Positions 17,321-25,761 of a stretch of 64,000 nucleotides of DNA are shown here, piece after piece. Numbering within the stretch: the first letter of the stretch is position 1; each line of letters opens with the position of its first letter. The notes under the pieces are model-generated. The model worked only from the letters and a program-made list of their open reading frames with translations, was not told the origin of the DNA and ran no database searches. The position numbers and the translations under genes are program-made. The stretch is from Clostridia bacterium. GTDB taxonomy: Bacteria > Bacillota_A > Clostridia > UMGS1883. Location: assembly GCA_017467965.1 (NCBI GenBank), contig JAFUJZ010000013.1:4977-68976 (forward strand), given 5' to 3'.

Positions 17321-17378
17321 GCAAAAATCATACGCGCATCTTTTTTGTAGCAATATACTATGAAAGAGGTGTTTTTTT

Positions 17379-17933
17379 ATGCAAAAAATAGCAAAATGGC
17401 TCGGGCTCAGAAAGCTCAGCGCAAAATCCGTTGCACTCCTTGGCATTTTTGTGGCACTTACCTTTGTGTTCACAATGTTTGCAACAGTCCGCATCGGCAA
17501 CCAGCTGGAAATCTCGCTCAAATTTATCCCCGTATTTGTAATGGGTGCACTTTTCGGGCCTGTATTTGCAGGTATTACATGCTTTTTAGGCGATGTGCTC
17601 TCGGTTATTCTTTTCCCTGTAGGTGCTCCCATTATCGGCATGTTTTTAACAGAGTTTCTTTCGGGCTTTTTCTACGGGGCGTTTTTCTACCGCAAACATG
17701 AGATGAACGCATCCTATATTATCCGCATGGTGCTTTGTGTAATAATTCAGTTTGCTTTAAGCCTTATACTTAACTCATACTTCTTATACTCAGCAGGCTA
17801 TTTTTCATCTATGGAGGTTGCTATCGGCATCCGTTTTACCGCCTCCTTTGCAAAAATGATTGCACAGGCAGTGGTTATTGTTTTTGCACCTTACTATCTC
17901 AAGGTTTTTTCAAAAATTACAAAACAGTTATAA
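17379..17933 (+). CDS. folT: Folate ECF transporter S component
   Basis: 184 aa, six hydrophobic segments, no ATPase domain: the substrate-binding S component of an energy-coupling-factor vitamin transporter. The family features ALLGIFVALTFVFTMFATVRIGNQLEISLKFIP and GALFGPVFAGITCFLGDVLSVILFP are typical of FolT/QueT/RibU-like proteins. The upstream THF riboswitch makes folate by far the likeliest substrate. It would use the shared EcfAA'T module encoded elsewhere. SD AAGAGGTG is 8 nt before the ATG. Monocistronic, ended by the terminator at 17939. Confidence 0.9.
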   Translation: MQKIAKWLGLRKLSAKSVALLGIFVALTFVFTMFATVRIGNQLEISLKFIPVFVMGALFGPVFAGITCFLGDVLSVILFPVGAPIIGMFLTEFLSGFFYGAFFYRKHEMNASYIIRMVLCVIIQFALSLILNSYFLYSAGYFSSMEVAIGIRFTASFAKMIAQAVVIVFAPYYLKVFSKITKQL

Positions 17934-17938
17934 TCTAT

Positions 17939-17974
17939 AAAAAAACACTGAAGCTTATTCTTCAGTGTTTTTTT
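17939..17974. terminator. Bidirectional terminator, folT / DUF1836
   Basis: The stem CACTGAAG / CTTCAGTG is flanked by a seven-A run and a seven-T run, so it works for both convergent genes. It overlaps the last codons of the DUF1836 gene. Confidence 0.85.
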
Positions 17975-18479
17975 CGTCACGGTAATATTTAAAGCACATT
18001 TCCAGATATGCCTTGTGTGCAATTGTTATTATAAGATTACGAAGCATCACCTTTGCTTCGTGATTGTTTTTGCCGATTGTTTCCATTTGATCCTTAAGTC
18101 CGAACACATATCCCAATACGTTTTCAAACTCCTCCGCAAGATATGTATATGCAACCTCAGGTTCGTATGTTTTTTGCTGTATTTCAATAAGGAGCTTTAT
18201 ATCCTCCATACTGAGTACACTCTTTGCCATTGTAATAAATATCAAATACGCAATCTGCTCTCGCGAATACTGCTTCTTAACAGGATTTGAAATAAGCCCC
18301 TTTTTAACGTAGTTACTTATCATCGAGCCTGTTACCTGTATCTGTCCTACGTGTCCTATATCGGATATATATTTTGCGGTCTGTTCAAGATACAAACCAA
18401 CATTTGGTATTTCGTTATATTTCGGCAATCTGAAATTCATCACAGTGTCTTTCAGTGCCTGCTTGAATTTTTCAGGCAT
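17955..18479 (-). CDS. DUF1836 family protein with MerR-like helix-turn-helix
   Basis: 174 aa. The sequence around residues 50-85 (GSMISNYVKKGLISNPVKKQYSREQIAYLIFI) reads as a MerR-type winged helix, as in the DUF1836 family. The remainder is helical. Its targets are unknown. It is divergent from degV with 142 bp between them and convergent with folT. It could be the regulator of a neighbouring promoter, but no matching operator could be assigned. Confidence 0.8.
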   Translation of the reverse strand: MPEKFKQALKDTVMNFRLPKYNEIPNVGLYLEQTAKYISDIGHVGQIQVTGSMISNYVKKGLISNPVKKQYSREQIAYLIFITMAKSVLSMEDIKLLIEIQQKTYEPEVAYTYLAEEFENVLGYVFGLKDQMETIGKNNHEAKVMLRNLIITIAHKAYLEMCFKYYRDEKNTEE

Positions 18480-18540
18480 TCATATCACCCTTTCGGGCTT
18501 ATTTTACTACAATATTTTTACAAAGTCAACCAATATATGC

Positions 18541-18569
18541 TTGACAATCCCTATAATCTGTATTAAAAT
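18541..18569 (+). promoter_or_regulatory. Sigma-A promoter of degV
   Basis: -35 TTGACA (18541-18546), 17-nt spacer, -10 TAAAAT (18564-18569). A small hairpin (GGTTTTT/AAAACC) follows in the leader at about 18581. Confidence 0.75.
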
Positions 18570-18621
18570 ATCTTTTGACAGGTTTTTCAAAAACCGATGT
18601 TGGGTTATGGAGGTAATTACA

Positions 18622-19461
18622 ATGACATATAAAATCGTATCGGATTCTTCGTCCAATATTTTCACATGGGATAAAATTCCCTACGCGACAGTACCGCTTA
18701 AGATTTTGTCTTCCGAAAAAGAGTATGTTGATAACTCTTCTCTTGATGTTGCCGGAATGGTTGAGGATTTAAAGACTGTTAAAGGTGCCACAAAAACCGC
18801 TTGTCCCTCAACAGGAGAATGGCTCGATGCTTTTGAAGGTGCTGATTGTATTTTCGCCATAACTCTTACCAGCAATCTTTCAGGCTGCTACAATTCTGCA
18901 TGTATTGCAAGAGACCAGTATATTGAAGAGCATCCCGCCTCTAAGGTTCATGTTGTAGACTCTCTGTCCACAGGCGGTGAAATGCACCTCATCATAGAAA
19001 AGATAACCGAGCTTATCGAAATGGGCAAAGAATTTGAAGAAATCGTCAAGGAGATTGAAGAGTATAAGGACACAACACGCCTCATCTTCTCCTTGCAGTC
19101 TCTCACAAACCTTGCTCGTAACGGCAGAGTAAGCCCTGCTGTTGCAGCAATTGCAGGTGTTTTGGGTATAAGAGTTGTCGGTTCTGCAACAGATGGCAGA
19201 CTCGACCCCACAGACAAGGTTCGCGGAGAAAAGAAAGCTCTTTCCACAATCTATGCAAACATGAAAAAATGCGGTTATAAAGGCGGTAAGGTTCGTATCA
19301 ATCATTGCCTTAACCCAGAATCTGCCGAAACACTTAAAGAAAAAATCTTATCTGAATATCCTAATGCCGATGTTTCAATCGTTTCCTGCACTGCCCTTTG
19401 TAGCTTTTATGCTGAGGCAGGTGGGCTTATAATCGGATACGAAGGTGCTAATAAACATTAA
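18622..19461 (+). CDS. DegV family fatty-acid-binding protein
   Basis: 279 aa from the ATG at 18622 with SD TGGAGGT; the long open frame upstream spans the promoter and is not coding. DegV (FakB-like) proteins bind a fatty acid and present it to FakA-type kinases. The family motifs are YKIVSDSSSN at the start, ACPSTGEWLDAFEG and TLTSNLSGCYNSA around residues 70-100, VDSLSTGGE, and SLTNLARNGRVSPAVAAIAGVLGIRVV. No fakA is present in the window. Confidence 0.92.
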   Translation: MTYKIVSDSSSNIFTWDKIPYATVPLKILSSEKEYVDNSSLDVAGMVEDLKTVKGATKTACPSTGEWLDAFEGADCIFAITLTSNLSGCYNSACIARDQYIEEHPASKVHVVDSLSTGGEMHLIIEKITELIEMGKEFEEIVKEIEEYKDTTRLIFSLQSLTNLARNGRVSPAVAAIAGVLGIRVVGSATDGRLDPTDKVRGEKKALSTIYANMKKCGYKGGKVRINHCLNPESAETLKEKILSEYPNADVSIVSCTALCSFYAEAGGLIIGYEGANKH

Positions 19462-19462
19462 C

Positions 19463-19491
19463 AAAAAAGTGCGATAACTCGCACTTTTTTT
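19463..19491. terminator. Bidirectional terminator, degV / dacA
   Basis: Stem GTGCG / CGCAC extended by A6 and T7 runs. It lies between the convergent degV and carboxypeptidase genes. Confidence 0.8.
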
Positions 19492-20614
19492 ATGTTGTCC
19501 AGGTTTTCAGAATTTTCATATACATTTTCCCGAAAGTAATTTTATCAACATTATTTTCTGCGACAATATTCTTTTTCACAACGTTACCGTCATTTGTTTT
19601 AATGACTATCTCGCCTAATTTGTCGCCCTTTTTCACTGGTGCATTCACGCTCTCGTACATATTGATTTCCTTTGTTATACTGTCAGCCTCGCTTTTTTTT
19701 GTAACGGTTACACAATCCGATTCTAAGACGCCTCTTACTTTTCCCGACTGTCCTTTTTTTATCAAAACCTCGCCCATTATTTCACCGCCCTCGGTGCCTT
19801 TAACAGCAAAGTTTGCAAACCCGTAATTTAACAGGGTGCTTGCAGCATTAAACCTCAACTGTGATGTGTCGCTGCCCAGTACTACCGCACAAAGCTGCAT
19901 GCCGTCCCTTTTTGCCGTTGCCGAAATACAGTTTTTCGCCTTACTTGTTGAGCCTGTTTTAAGCCCGTTTGCACCGGAGTAATACCTTATCAGCTTATTT
20001 GTATTTGCAAGTTGGAACCTACCTCCTCTTAATGAATCCATCCATATTGTCGTATAGCGGAAAATATCCTCGTGCTTTAAAAGTTCTCGGCTCATAATGG
20101 CAATATCCCTTGCTGAGGAATAATGGTTGTCATCATCCAAGCCATTACATGTAACAAAATTTGTATTGACCATGCCAAGCTCTTTTGCACGATTATTCAT
20201 CACGGCAACAAACTGCTCAACTGACCCGGATAAATGCTCTGCAACGGCAACACAGGCATCGTTTCCCGATGCAACTGCAATACCTTTCAGCAAATCATCT
20301 ATAGTCATCTCTTCTCCCGTATCAAGAAAAATCGTACTGCCGCCAATGCTTTTTGCCCTCTCTGACGCTGTCACCACGGTATCGTATGTAATTTCGCCAC
20401 GGTCTATCGCTTCCATCACAAGCAGCATAGTCATAACCTTTGTAACAGATGCGGGCGCAAGCCGCTCGTCGGCATTTTGCTCATACAATACCTTCCCTGT
20501 CGTACATTCAATCAGAATAAAGCTTTTTCCGTTAAGCTCCAAGCCCTCTGCGTTTGCCTCGATTACCGAAAAAATAAGCATCACTGCTAAGAGTGATGCT
20601 AAAATTTTACGCAT
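19490..20614 (-). CDS. dacF: D-alanyl-D-alanine carboxypeptidase (serine peptidase S11)
   Basis: 374 aa. A signal peptide (1-22, cleavage near ANA-EG) leads into the S11 penicillin-binding domain (about 25-260). Active-site motifs are SVTK (SxxK, about residue 56), SGN and KTG (in GLKTGSTSKAKN). The C-terminal PBP5-like beta domain (about 270-360) ends with a weakly amphipathic tail. It trims the terminal D-Ala of peptidoglycan stem peptides outside the membrane. It is last in the long minus-strand run and 44 bp after the AI-2E family gene, so likely co-transcribed. The symbol follows the clostridial DacF class and is approximate. Confidence 0.9.
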   Translation of the reverse strand: MRKILASLLAVMLIFSVIEANAEGLELNGKSFILIECTTGKVLYEQNADERLAPASVTKVMTMLLVMEAIDRGEITYDTVVTASERAKSIGGSTIFLDTGEEMTIDDLLKGIAVASGNDACVAVAEHLSGSVEQFVAVMNNRAKELGMVNTNFVTCNGLDDDNHYSSARDIAIMSRELLKHEDIFRYTTIWMDSLRGGRFQLANTNKLIRYYSGANGLKTGSTSKAKNCISATAKRDGMQLCAVVLGSDTSQLRFNAASTLLNYGFANFAVKGTEGGEIMGEVLIKKGQSGKVRGVLESDCVTVTKKSEADSITKEINMYESVNAPVKKGDKLGEIVIKTNDGNVVKKNIVAENNVDKITFGKMYMKILKTWTT

Positions 20615-20658
20615 ACACCTACCCCCTTGTGGTATATGCTTATTATCATATTTAAAAA

Positions 20659-21906
20659 TTATTCCTCTTTATCGGTCCTTGTTGGTATTTTATCCACCAT
20701 GCCTTTTATTGAATATGCTTTTATATCAACAGGCATATTCTTTTTCTTGAGCTTTGCATCGCAGGCGTGATTTACAATACCAAATATCGTTGCAAACACA
20801 GGAACGCCGATAAACATACCGAAAATACCGAAAAATCCGCCGAATACAAGGATTGCAAATACGATTGCAAAACTGTCAAGTCCTGTTGTATCGCCGAGTA
20901 TCTTGGGTCCTATAACATTACCGTCAAGCTGCTGTATCGCAAAGATAAGTATCGCAAATACCAACGCCTTTACGGGGTTCACGAGCAGAATAAGCACGCC
21001 GCAGGGTATTGCACCCAAAAACGGACCAAAAAACGGAATAACGTTTGTTACGCCGACGATTACGCTTACCAAAAGTGTGTACGGAATATCAAAAATAGTA
21101 AATACAACAAAGCTGAGTATACCGATAATTGCACTGTCAAGGATTTTGCCCACAATAAACTTACCGAAATGGTTATCTGTGTATTTTGCAATAGAAATAA
21201 TATTGTATGCAGTCTTGCGCTCAAACAAAGCATAAAGATACTTTTTTACACCTGCAGAGTATTTTTCTTTTGAACCGAGAAGATATATTGCAATAATCAT
21301 ACCAACAACAACATCAAGCAATGCCTTGAATGTGCCGTAAATACCAAGTGAAATATTTGTTATAAGCTGACTTGCATTGGGGAGCAGTGTTTTTGTTGCC
21401 CAGTTATTTATATAATCAAGAATCAACTGCGGATATTGCATCAAGGTGTCTGCAATTTCCGGATACTCTTCAGAAAACTCGGTAAGATATTCCACCGCAT
21501 TATTTACATAAGCAGGGAAACTCCATATCATGTCCTGAATGTTTTTATACAACTCAGGTATAATCAACACCAGCAAGCCTGCAATAACAGCTAGCGCTGT
21601 CGCAAAAGTAAAAATTATCGATATAGCACGTTTAAATTTGTGCGCTACTTTTTCGTTCTTTTTAAATATTTTACTAAAAAGCTTTCCGAAAATATATTTT
21701 TCATACATTTTCAGCAATGGGTTAAGAAGATATGCAAACGCTGCACCCAACAAAATAGGTCTTAATATTTTGACAACTACATTTGTAACAGATTGTATGT
21801 ATTTCCATTCGGCAAGCACATGATTTAATAAAATCGCCACTGCAATTACAACAAAAGCCGTCAAGCCCCATTTGGCGTACGTCTTTTCCTTAAAAAACTT
21901 TTTCAC
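20659..21906 (-). CDS. AI-2E family transporter (YtvI/PerM type)
   Basis: 415 aa with about eight membrane segments. The family motif NVIPFFGPFLGAIP (about 265-278) and LDGNVIGPKILGDTTGL (about 305-321) are diagnostic of AI-2E/PerM exporters. Some members export autoinducer-2, others act as Na+/H+ antiporters, so the substrate is open. It is between the U32 protein gene (4 nt upstream) and dacF. Confidence 0.9.
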   Translation of the reverse strand: MKKFFKEKTYAKWGLTAFVVIAVAILLNHVLAEWKYIQSVTNVVVKILRPILLGAAFAYLLNPLLKMYEKYIFGKLFSKIFKKNEKVAHKFKRAISIIFTFATALAVIAGLLVLIIPELYKNIQDMIWSFPAYVNNAVEYLTEFSEEYPEIADTLMQYPQLILDYINNWATKTLLPNASQLITNISLGIYGTFKALLDVVVGMIIAIYLLGSKEKYSAGVKKYLYALFERKTAYNIISIAKYTDNHFGKFIVGKILDSAIIGILSFVVFTIFDIPYTLLVSVIVGVTNVIPFFGPFLGAIPCGVLILLVNPVKALVFAILIFAIQQLDGNVIGPKILGDTTGLDSFAIVFAILVFGGFFGIFGMFIGVPVFATIFGIVNHACDAKLKKKNMPVDIKAYSIKGMVDKIPTRTDKEE

Positions 21907-21910
21907 CTGA

Positions 21911-23131
21911 CTAATCCTCCTTCTTTTTTCTTATCATTGAGTCCGGAGGTGTCGGCTCCGAAAGCTTTATATAAATTGTTGCCGCCGCATGGTTTGCAAC
22001 GTCGATATCGTTTTTGTCCTCGTCCTGAAGTATTTCAACCTTTTGAGTATATGACGGCTGCATCGGGCGCATGATTTCTATTTCATCACCCTTAAAAAAG
22101 CGGTTTCGCTGCAACACCTTTGCAATGCCTGTCTCTTCGTCATACTCAGTTACCAATCCCACAATGTCCCAGTCACGGATATATGAGTTAGAACCAAAAA
22201 CCTGTGCGCCCTCCTTAGGCATACCGAAGAAAAATCCCGTATAGTAGTCACGGTGGCTGACCTTGCATATTTCTTCAAAGTGCTCGGGGTTGTAGTCACG
22301 CCCTGCATAATAATCATCAATAGCACGGCGATACGCACCGATAATTGTTGCAACGTAATATTCGCTCTTTACTCTGCCTTCAATTTTGAAGGAGTAAACT
22401 CCAGCCTCACAAAGCTCCTTTATGTGGTTAATCATGCACAAATCCTTAGAATTCATGATGAAAGTGCCACGCTCGTTTTCATACACAGGGAAATACTCAC
22501 CCTGTCTTTTTTCTTCCATAAGCGCATAATTCCACCTGCAGGGATGTGCACATGCACCGCGGTTGGAATCGCGGTTTGTCATGTAGTTACTTAAGAGGCA
22601 TCTGCCCGAGTATGAGATACACATAGCGCCGTGAACAAAGGCCTCCAGTTCACAGTCTTCGGGGATATTTTCGCGGATTTCACGAACCTCTTTAATGCTC
22701 ATTTCACGTGCAAGTACAACTCTCTTCGCTCCTAAATTGTACCAAGCCTTTACGGTTTCATAGTTTGTATTATTTGCCTGTGTGCTCACATGGATTTCAA
22801 GATTTGGTGCAACCTCTCTGCAAATCATAAAAGCACCAAGGTCAGAAATGATAACAGCATCGGCACCCATTTCATATATTTCTTTAAAATATTCACGCAT
22901 CTGGGGCAAATCGTAATTACGTGCAATGATATTTGCCGTAATATATACCTTACAGCCATGTGCATGGGCATATTCAATACCCTCAACCATTTCTTCCTTT
23001 GTAAAGTTATCTGCCGCAACTCGAAGTGAAAACGCTTCTCCACCTATGTATACTGCATCGGCACCATACTTTACCGCAATTTTCAATTTATATAAATTCC
23101 CCGCCGGGGCAAGTAATTCGCACTTTTTCAT
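21911..23131 (-). CDS. trhP: U32 family protein, likely TrhP-type tRNA U34 hydroxylation factor
   Basis: 406 aa from the ATG at 23131; a TTG 18 nt upstream is inside the SD region. CELLAPAGNLYKLKIAVKYGADAVYIGG is the U32 N-terminus. The family signature EAFVHGAMCISYSGRCLLSNYMTNRDSNRGACAHPCRW (about 168-205) contains the Fe-S-type cysteines. C-terminal beta-barrel domain about 310-400. Formerly called peptidase U32, YrrN/YrrO-like members hydroxylate tRNA uridine-34 with prephenate-derived chemistry. The gene next to it is a TrmR-like methyltransferase that methylates that hydroxyl, so the pair probably makes 5-methoxyuridine. Only one U32 gene is seen here, whereas B. subtilis has two adjacent copies. 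Confidence 0.85.
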   Translation of the reverse strand: MKKCELLAPAGNLYKLKIAVKYGADAVYIGGEAFSLRVAADNFTKEEMVEGIEYAHAHGCKVYITANIIARNYDLPQMREYFKEIYEMGADAVIISDLGAFMICREVAPNLEIHVSTQANNTNYETVKAWYNLGAKRVVLAREMSIKEVREIRENIPEDCELEAFVHGAMCISYSGRCLLSNYMTNRDSNRGACAHPCRWNYALMEEKRQGEYFPVYENERGTFIMNSKDLCMINHIKELCEAGVYSFKIEGRVKSEYYVATIIGAYRRAIDDYYAGRDYNPEHFEEICKVSHRDYYTGFFFGMPKEGAQVFGSNSYIRDWDIVGLVTEYDEETGIAKVLQRNRFFKGDEIEIMRPMQPSYTQKVEILQDEDKNDIDVANHAAATIYIKLSEPTPPDSMIRKKKED

Positions 23132-23153
23132 AAAATCATTCCTTTCCAATCAG

Positions 23154-23198
23154 CCTTCTCCTTGAGGAGAAGGTGTCGCCAAAGGCGACGGATGAGGT
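23154..23198. repeat. REP-like palindromic repeat, copy 1
   Basis: CCTTCTCC-TTGA-GGAGAAGG hairpin followed by the hairpin GTCGCC-AAA-GGCGAC and GGATGAGGTG. A second copy is at 27224-27268 with the same order of parts. It lies between the trmR stop and the U32 gene start. Such repeats are common between genes in gut Clostridia; function unknown. Confidence 0.8.
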
Positions 23199-23212
23199 GT
23201 GAAATATCACAC

Positions 23213-23848
23213 TCACTTCTTATAGCTCACAGCTATTCCCTCGCCTGCCTGTATAACCGTAGTTTCAAGCTGGGGATGATTACAGATAACCTCAAGATAA
23301 CTTCTCAGTCTCTGTACAATTGTATATTTTCTGTGGCGTGTAGTTGCATTTTCTTCAATATTGGGCTCGTTATACAAAACATCGTCAGTAATAAGTACTC
23401 CGCCTTGTTTCAAAAGCTCTAAAACACGCGGTAAAAATTCAATATACTGCCCCTTTGCACCGTCCATAAATACCATATCAAAGCCTTCGTCAAGCCAGTT
23501 TATAATATCGCATGCCTCGCCCTTTACAACCCGTATCTTTTTTTCAAAGCCAGCTTCAAAAATATTGTTTATGGCAATATCTGCAACCTTTTCATATCGT
23601 TCAATCGTTATGATTTCGGTATCATCTGGTGTGTTCTTTGCCATAAGTATTGCCGAATAGCCTATCGCAGTACCTATCTCCAAAATCCTCTTGGGCTTTA
23701 TTATATGAACGAGCGTTTTAAGTAGCTGTGCCGTATCCGGCGGCACAATAGGAGCATATGTTTCCGTATTGGATGCAACAGTGCGCATCCGTTTAAGCGG
23801 CTCTTCCTCTTCACGTATTAAGCTTATAAGGTATTCACGTTGCTCCAT
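23213..23848 (-). CDS. trmR: O-methyltransferase, TrmR-type (tRNA 5-hydroxyuridine methyltransferase)
   Basis: 211 aa. SAM-dependent methyltransferase of the O-MT family 3: motif I RILEIGTAIGYSAILMA (about 55-71), motif II around ITIERYEKVADIA, and the catalytic metal-site region DMVFMDGAKGQYIEFLP and LLKQGGVLITDDVLY. B. subtilis YrrM (TrmR) has this architecture and sits next to the U32 genes yrrNO, the same pairing as here. The role in mo5U34 wobble modification therefore rests on family plus context. The start overlaps the end of the upstream cyclo-ligase gene by 25 nt. Confidence 0.85.
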   Translation of the reverse strand: MEQREYLISLIREEEEPLKRMRTVASNTETYAPIVPPDTAQLLKTLVHIIKPKRILEIGTAIGYSAILMAKNTPDDTEIITIERYEKVADIAINNIFEAGFEKKIRVVKGEACDIINWLDEGFDMVFMDGAKGQYIEFLPRVLELLKQGGVLITDDVLYNEPNIEENATTRHRKYTIVQRLRSYLEVICNHPQLETTVIQAGEGIAVSYKK

Positions 23849-24354
23849 ATCGCACTCTCCGTAACAATCATATCCATTTTAACATCATGCTCTTCAACAG
23901 GCAGTTTATCTGTCAATTGAAAAGCATGACAAACACCAATCTTAAAAGAAGTCATATTCTTTAAAAATCGGTCATAATAGCCTTTGCCGTAGCCCATACG
24001 GTTGCCCTCTTTATCAAAAGCAACACCCGGCACAAGCACAAGGTCAATCTTTGTTTTATCAAAAACGGTTTTGTCCTTCGGCTCGGGCACTCCGAATGCC
24101 CCTTTTTCTGTTTTGCCCAAAATGGCAGCGTATATATCGTCACCTTTAGTTACAGGGGTCAAAAACACCTTTTCATCCCCTAAAAGTCCAGTTACATCCG
24201 CTTCGCCTTTAATCGGCATATAAAGCATAACAGTCCTCGCGTTTTTGTAACAGTCAAGTTCTTTTATAATTTTTGAAAACATTTCACCGTTTTTCAAATC
24301 AAGGTTTTTCCTTTTTTCAATCATCGCACGGCGAAGAAGTGCCTTACAGTTCAT
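23824..24354 (-). CDS. 5-formyltetrahydrofolate cyclo-ligase
   Basis: 176 aa. It converts 5-formyl-THF to 5,10-methenyl-THF with ATP hydrolysis. The Rossmann-like fold is recognised by ALLRRAMIEKRKNL near the start, the phosphate-binding GFDEEG-equivalent VPGVAFDKEGNRMGYGKGYYDRFL (about 115-138), and the end region VCHAFQLTDKLPVEEHDVKMD. It overlaps its neighbours on both sides (11 nt with the DJ-1 gene, 25 nt with trmR), so it is in the operon. Confidence 0.93.
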   Translation of the reverse strand: MNCKALLRRAMIEKRKNLDLKNGEMFSKIIKELDCYKNARTVMLYMPIKGEADVTGLLGDEKVFLTPVTKGDDIYAAILGKTEKGAFGVPEPKDKTVFDKTKIDLVLVPGVAFDKEGNRMGYGKGYYDRFLKNMTSFKIGVCHAFQLTDKLPVEEHDVKMDMIVTESAIWSNVNTL

Positions 24355-24883
24355 ACTGCATGCTCTTTCTTACTTCACTGCTCTTTTCCTTACTAAAGCA
24401 ACCCAAAAGCGTAAATCCAAATTCCATTGCGCCGCCTGCACCGATTGCTGTTATAACATTGCCGTCACGTATTGCATGAGTGCGAACAAGCTCTGCACCC
24501 TCTAAATATTCTTCAAAGCCGGGGAAACATGTTGCTTTTTTGCCCTTTAAAATACCCAGCTTTCCCAGCACCATGGGAGCGGCACAAATAGCCCCTACGT
24601 ACTTGCCTTTTTCGTATGCGTTCAATATTATTTCTCTTACTCTTTCACATTCGTCAAGATTGCTTGTTCCGGGCATGCCTCCGGGGAGAATAAACATCTC
24701 TCCCTTTTCCTCGTCCACTTCATCAAGTGTAATATCGCTTTTAACAGTCATACCGTGCGCACCCTTGACGTGTTCGCCCGTAACGCCTACACTTTTAACG
24801 TCCAAGCCGCCGCGAAGGAGTATATCCCAGGGAGCAATCATTTCTGTTTCTTCAAATCCATCTGCTAAAAAAATGTATACCAT
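24344..24883 (-). CDS. DJ-1/PfpI family protein (glyoxalase III or deglycase type)
   Basis: 179 aa. The class-I glutamine-amidotransferase-like fold shows FLADGFEETEMIAPWDILLRGG at the start with the conserved Glu, FILPGGMPGTSNL, and the nucleophile elbow YVGAICAAPMVLGK with catalytic Cys (about residue 99). This group is related to YajL/DJ-1, acting on glyoxals or protecting proteins under oxidative stress; the exact activity is not predictable. SD GGAGATTG precedes the ATG. Confidence 0.88.
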   Translation of the reverse strand: MVYIFLADGFEETEMIAPWDILLRGGLDVKSVGVTGEHVKGAHGMTVKSDITLDEVDEEKGEMFILPGGMPGTSNLDECERVREIILNAYEKGKYVGAICAAPMVLGKLGILKGKKATCFPGFEEYLEGAELVRTHAIRDGNVITAIGAGGAMEFGFTLLGCFSKEKSSEVRKSMQYEL

Positions 24884-24894
24884 AACAATCTCCT

Positions 24895-25758
24895 TTATAT
24901 CCTTTTCCCCTGATATTTAAGCGTTTTAAAAATAGGGCAATAGCTTTCCTTTGCTTTTTTTAATCCTTCAAGCCCCATATCCTCCTCACGGTTTACAAAG
25001 GTTGTACCCATCCATTCATTTTCAAGATACAGCTTGCAAATCATGGGATATGCACCTCTTATATCCTCTCGAGCCTTTTCAATCTGTACAAGCACAGTAT
25101 CATCTGTAAGCCTTTCACCAAATGTCATTGCAACGATTTCGCCGTCAATGCGGATAACACCGCCCACAAGATTAAATCGCTCAAAATTATCAAAAACCTT
25201 TTCCATTGCATCATGCTCAATCGGATTAAGGTTTTTTGTTTTATCATCAACCCATTGAAGCAGTAGCGGTCGGCACTCATTCTGTGCTACCTCCGCCGTG
25301 ACGGTTTCGTAGGTGTAGGAATATGTCTTTTCAAAAAAGTTTACATGGTTTTTCTTTCCGTGAAGCTTTTTTCCCGAAAAGGTCATAAGCCTTTGGGTTT
25401 CATATACATAGTCACACAAATCCTCACGGAGAGTAAAACAAAACTCACCAGGGAAATTTTCCTCAATAAAAAGCTTCTGCTCTTCTGTTACAAAACGGAG
25501 GTTGATTTTATCCTCCTCTTTTAAGAGCTTTTCAAATGCTTTTTTCACATCACCTTCACCCATTGGGAAAAGATATTGATTTTTCCCCTCTATTGTGAAA
25601 CGTATGAACAAAAAACCGTCCTCTTCACAAAGATAGAGGTTATAATATTTATCCCACAGATATAACGTCACAAAGCTTGCTTCCGAATATCGGCTCTCTT
25701 TATTCTTATACCTGTCAAACAGTTCCTTATCGCAAGGAACCAACTTTCTAAAAACCAT
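24895..25758 (-). CDS. DUF2156 (phosphatidylglycerol lysyltransferase-like GNAT) protein
   Basis: 287 aa, soluble. FRKLVPCDKELFDRYKNK and EASFVTLYLWDKYYN near the start, KKLHGKKNHVNFFEKTYSYTYE in the middle (about 130-150) and the acetyltransferase-like C-terminus (GGVIRIDGEIVAMTFGERL ... EDMGLEGLKKAKESYCP) match the DUF2156 C-terminal domain of MprF without its membrane part. Related soluble members may use aminoacyl-tRNA or acyl-CoA donors; the substrate is unknown. It lies 3 nt downstream of the thymidylate kinase gene. Confidence 0.82.
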   Translation of the reverse strand: MVFRKLVPCDKELFDRYKNKESRYSEASFVTLYLWDKYYNLYLCEEDGFLFIRFTIEGKNQYLFPMGEGDVKKAFEKLLKEEDKINLRFVTEEQKLFIEENFPGEFCFTLREDLCDYVYETQRLMTFSGKKLHGKKNHVNFFEKTYSYTYETVTAEVAQNECRPLLLQWVDDKTKNLNPIEHDAMEKVFDNFERFNLVGGVIRIDGEIVAMTFGERLTDDTVLVQIEKAREDIRGAYPMICKLYLENEWMGTTFVNREEDMGLEGLKKAKESYCPIFKTLKYQGKRI

Positions 25759-25761
25759 ATA

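Noticed and set aside
18445..18621. N-terminal extension of the DegV protein
   Set aside because: The segment covers the degV promoter and leader; the ATG at 18622 has a good SD and gives the conserved family start.
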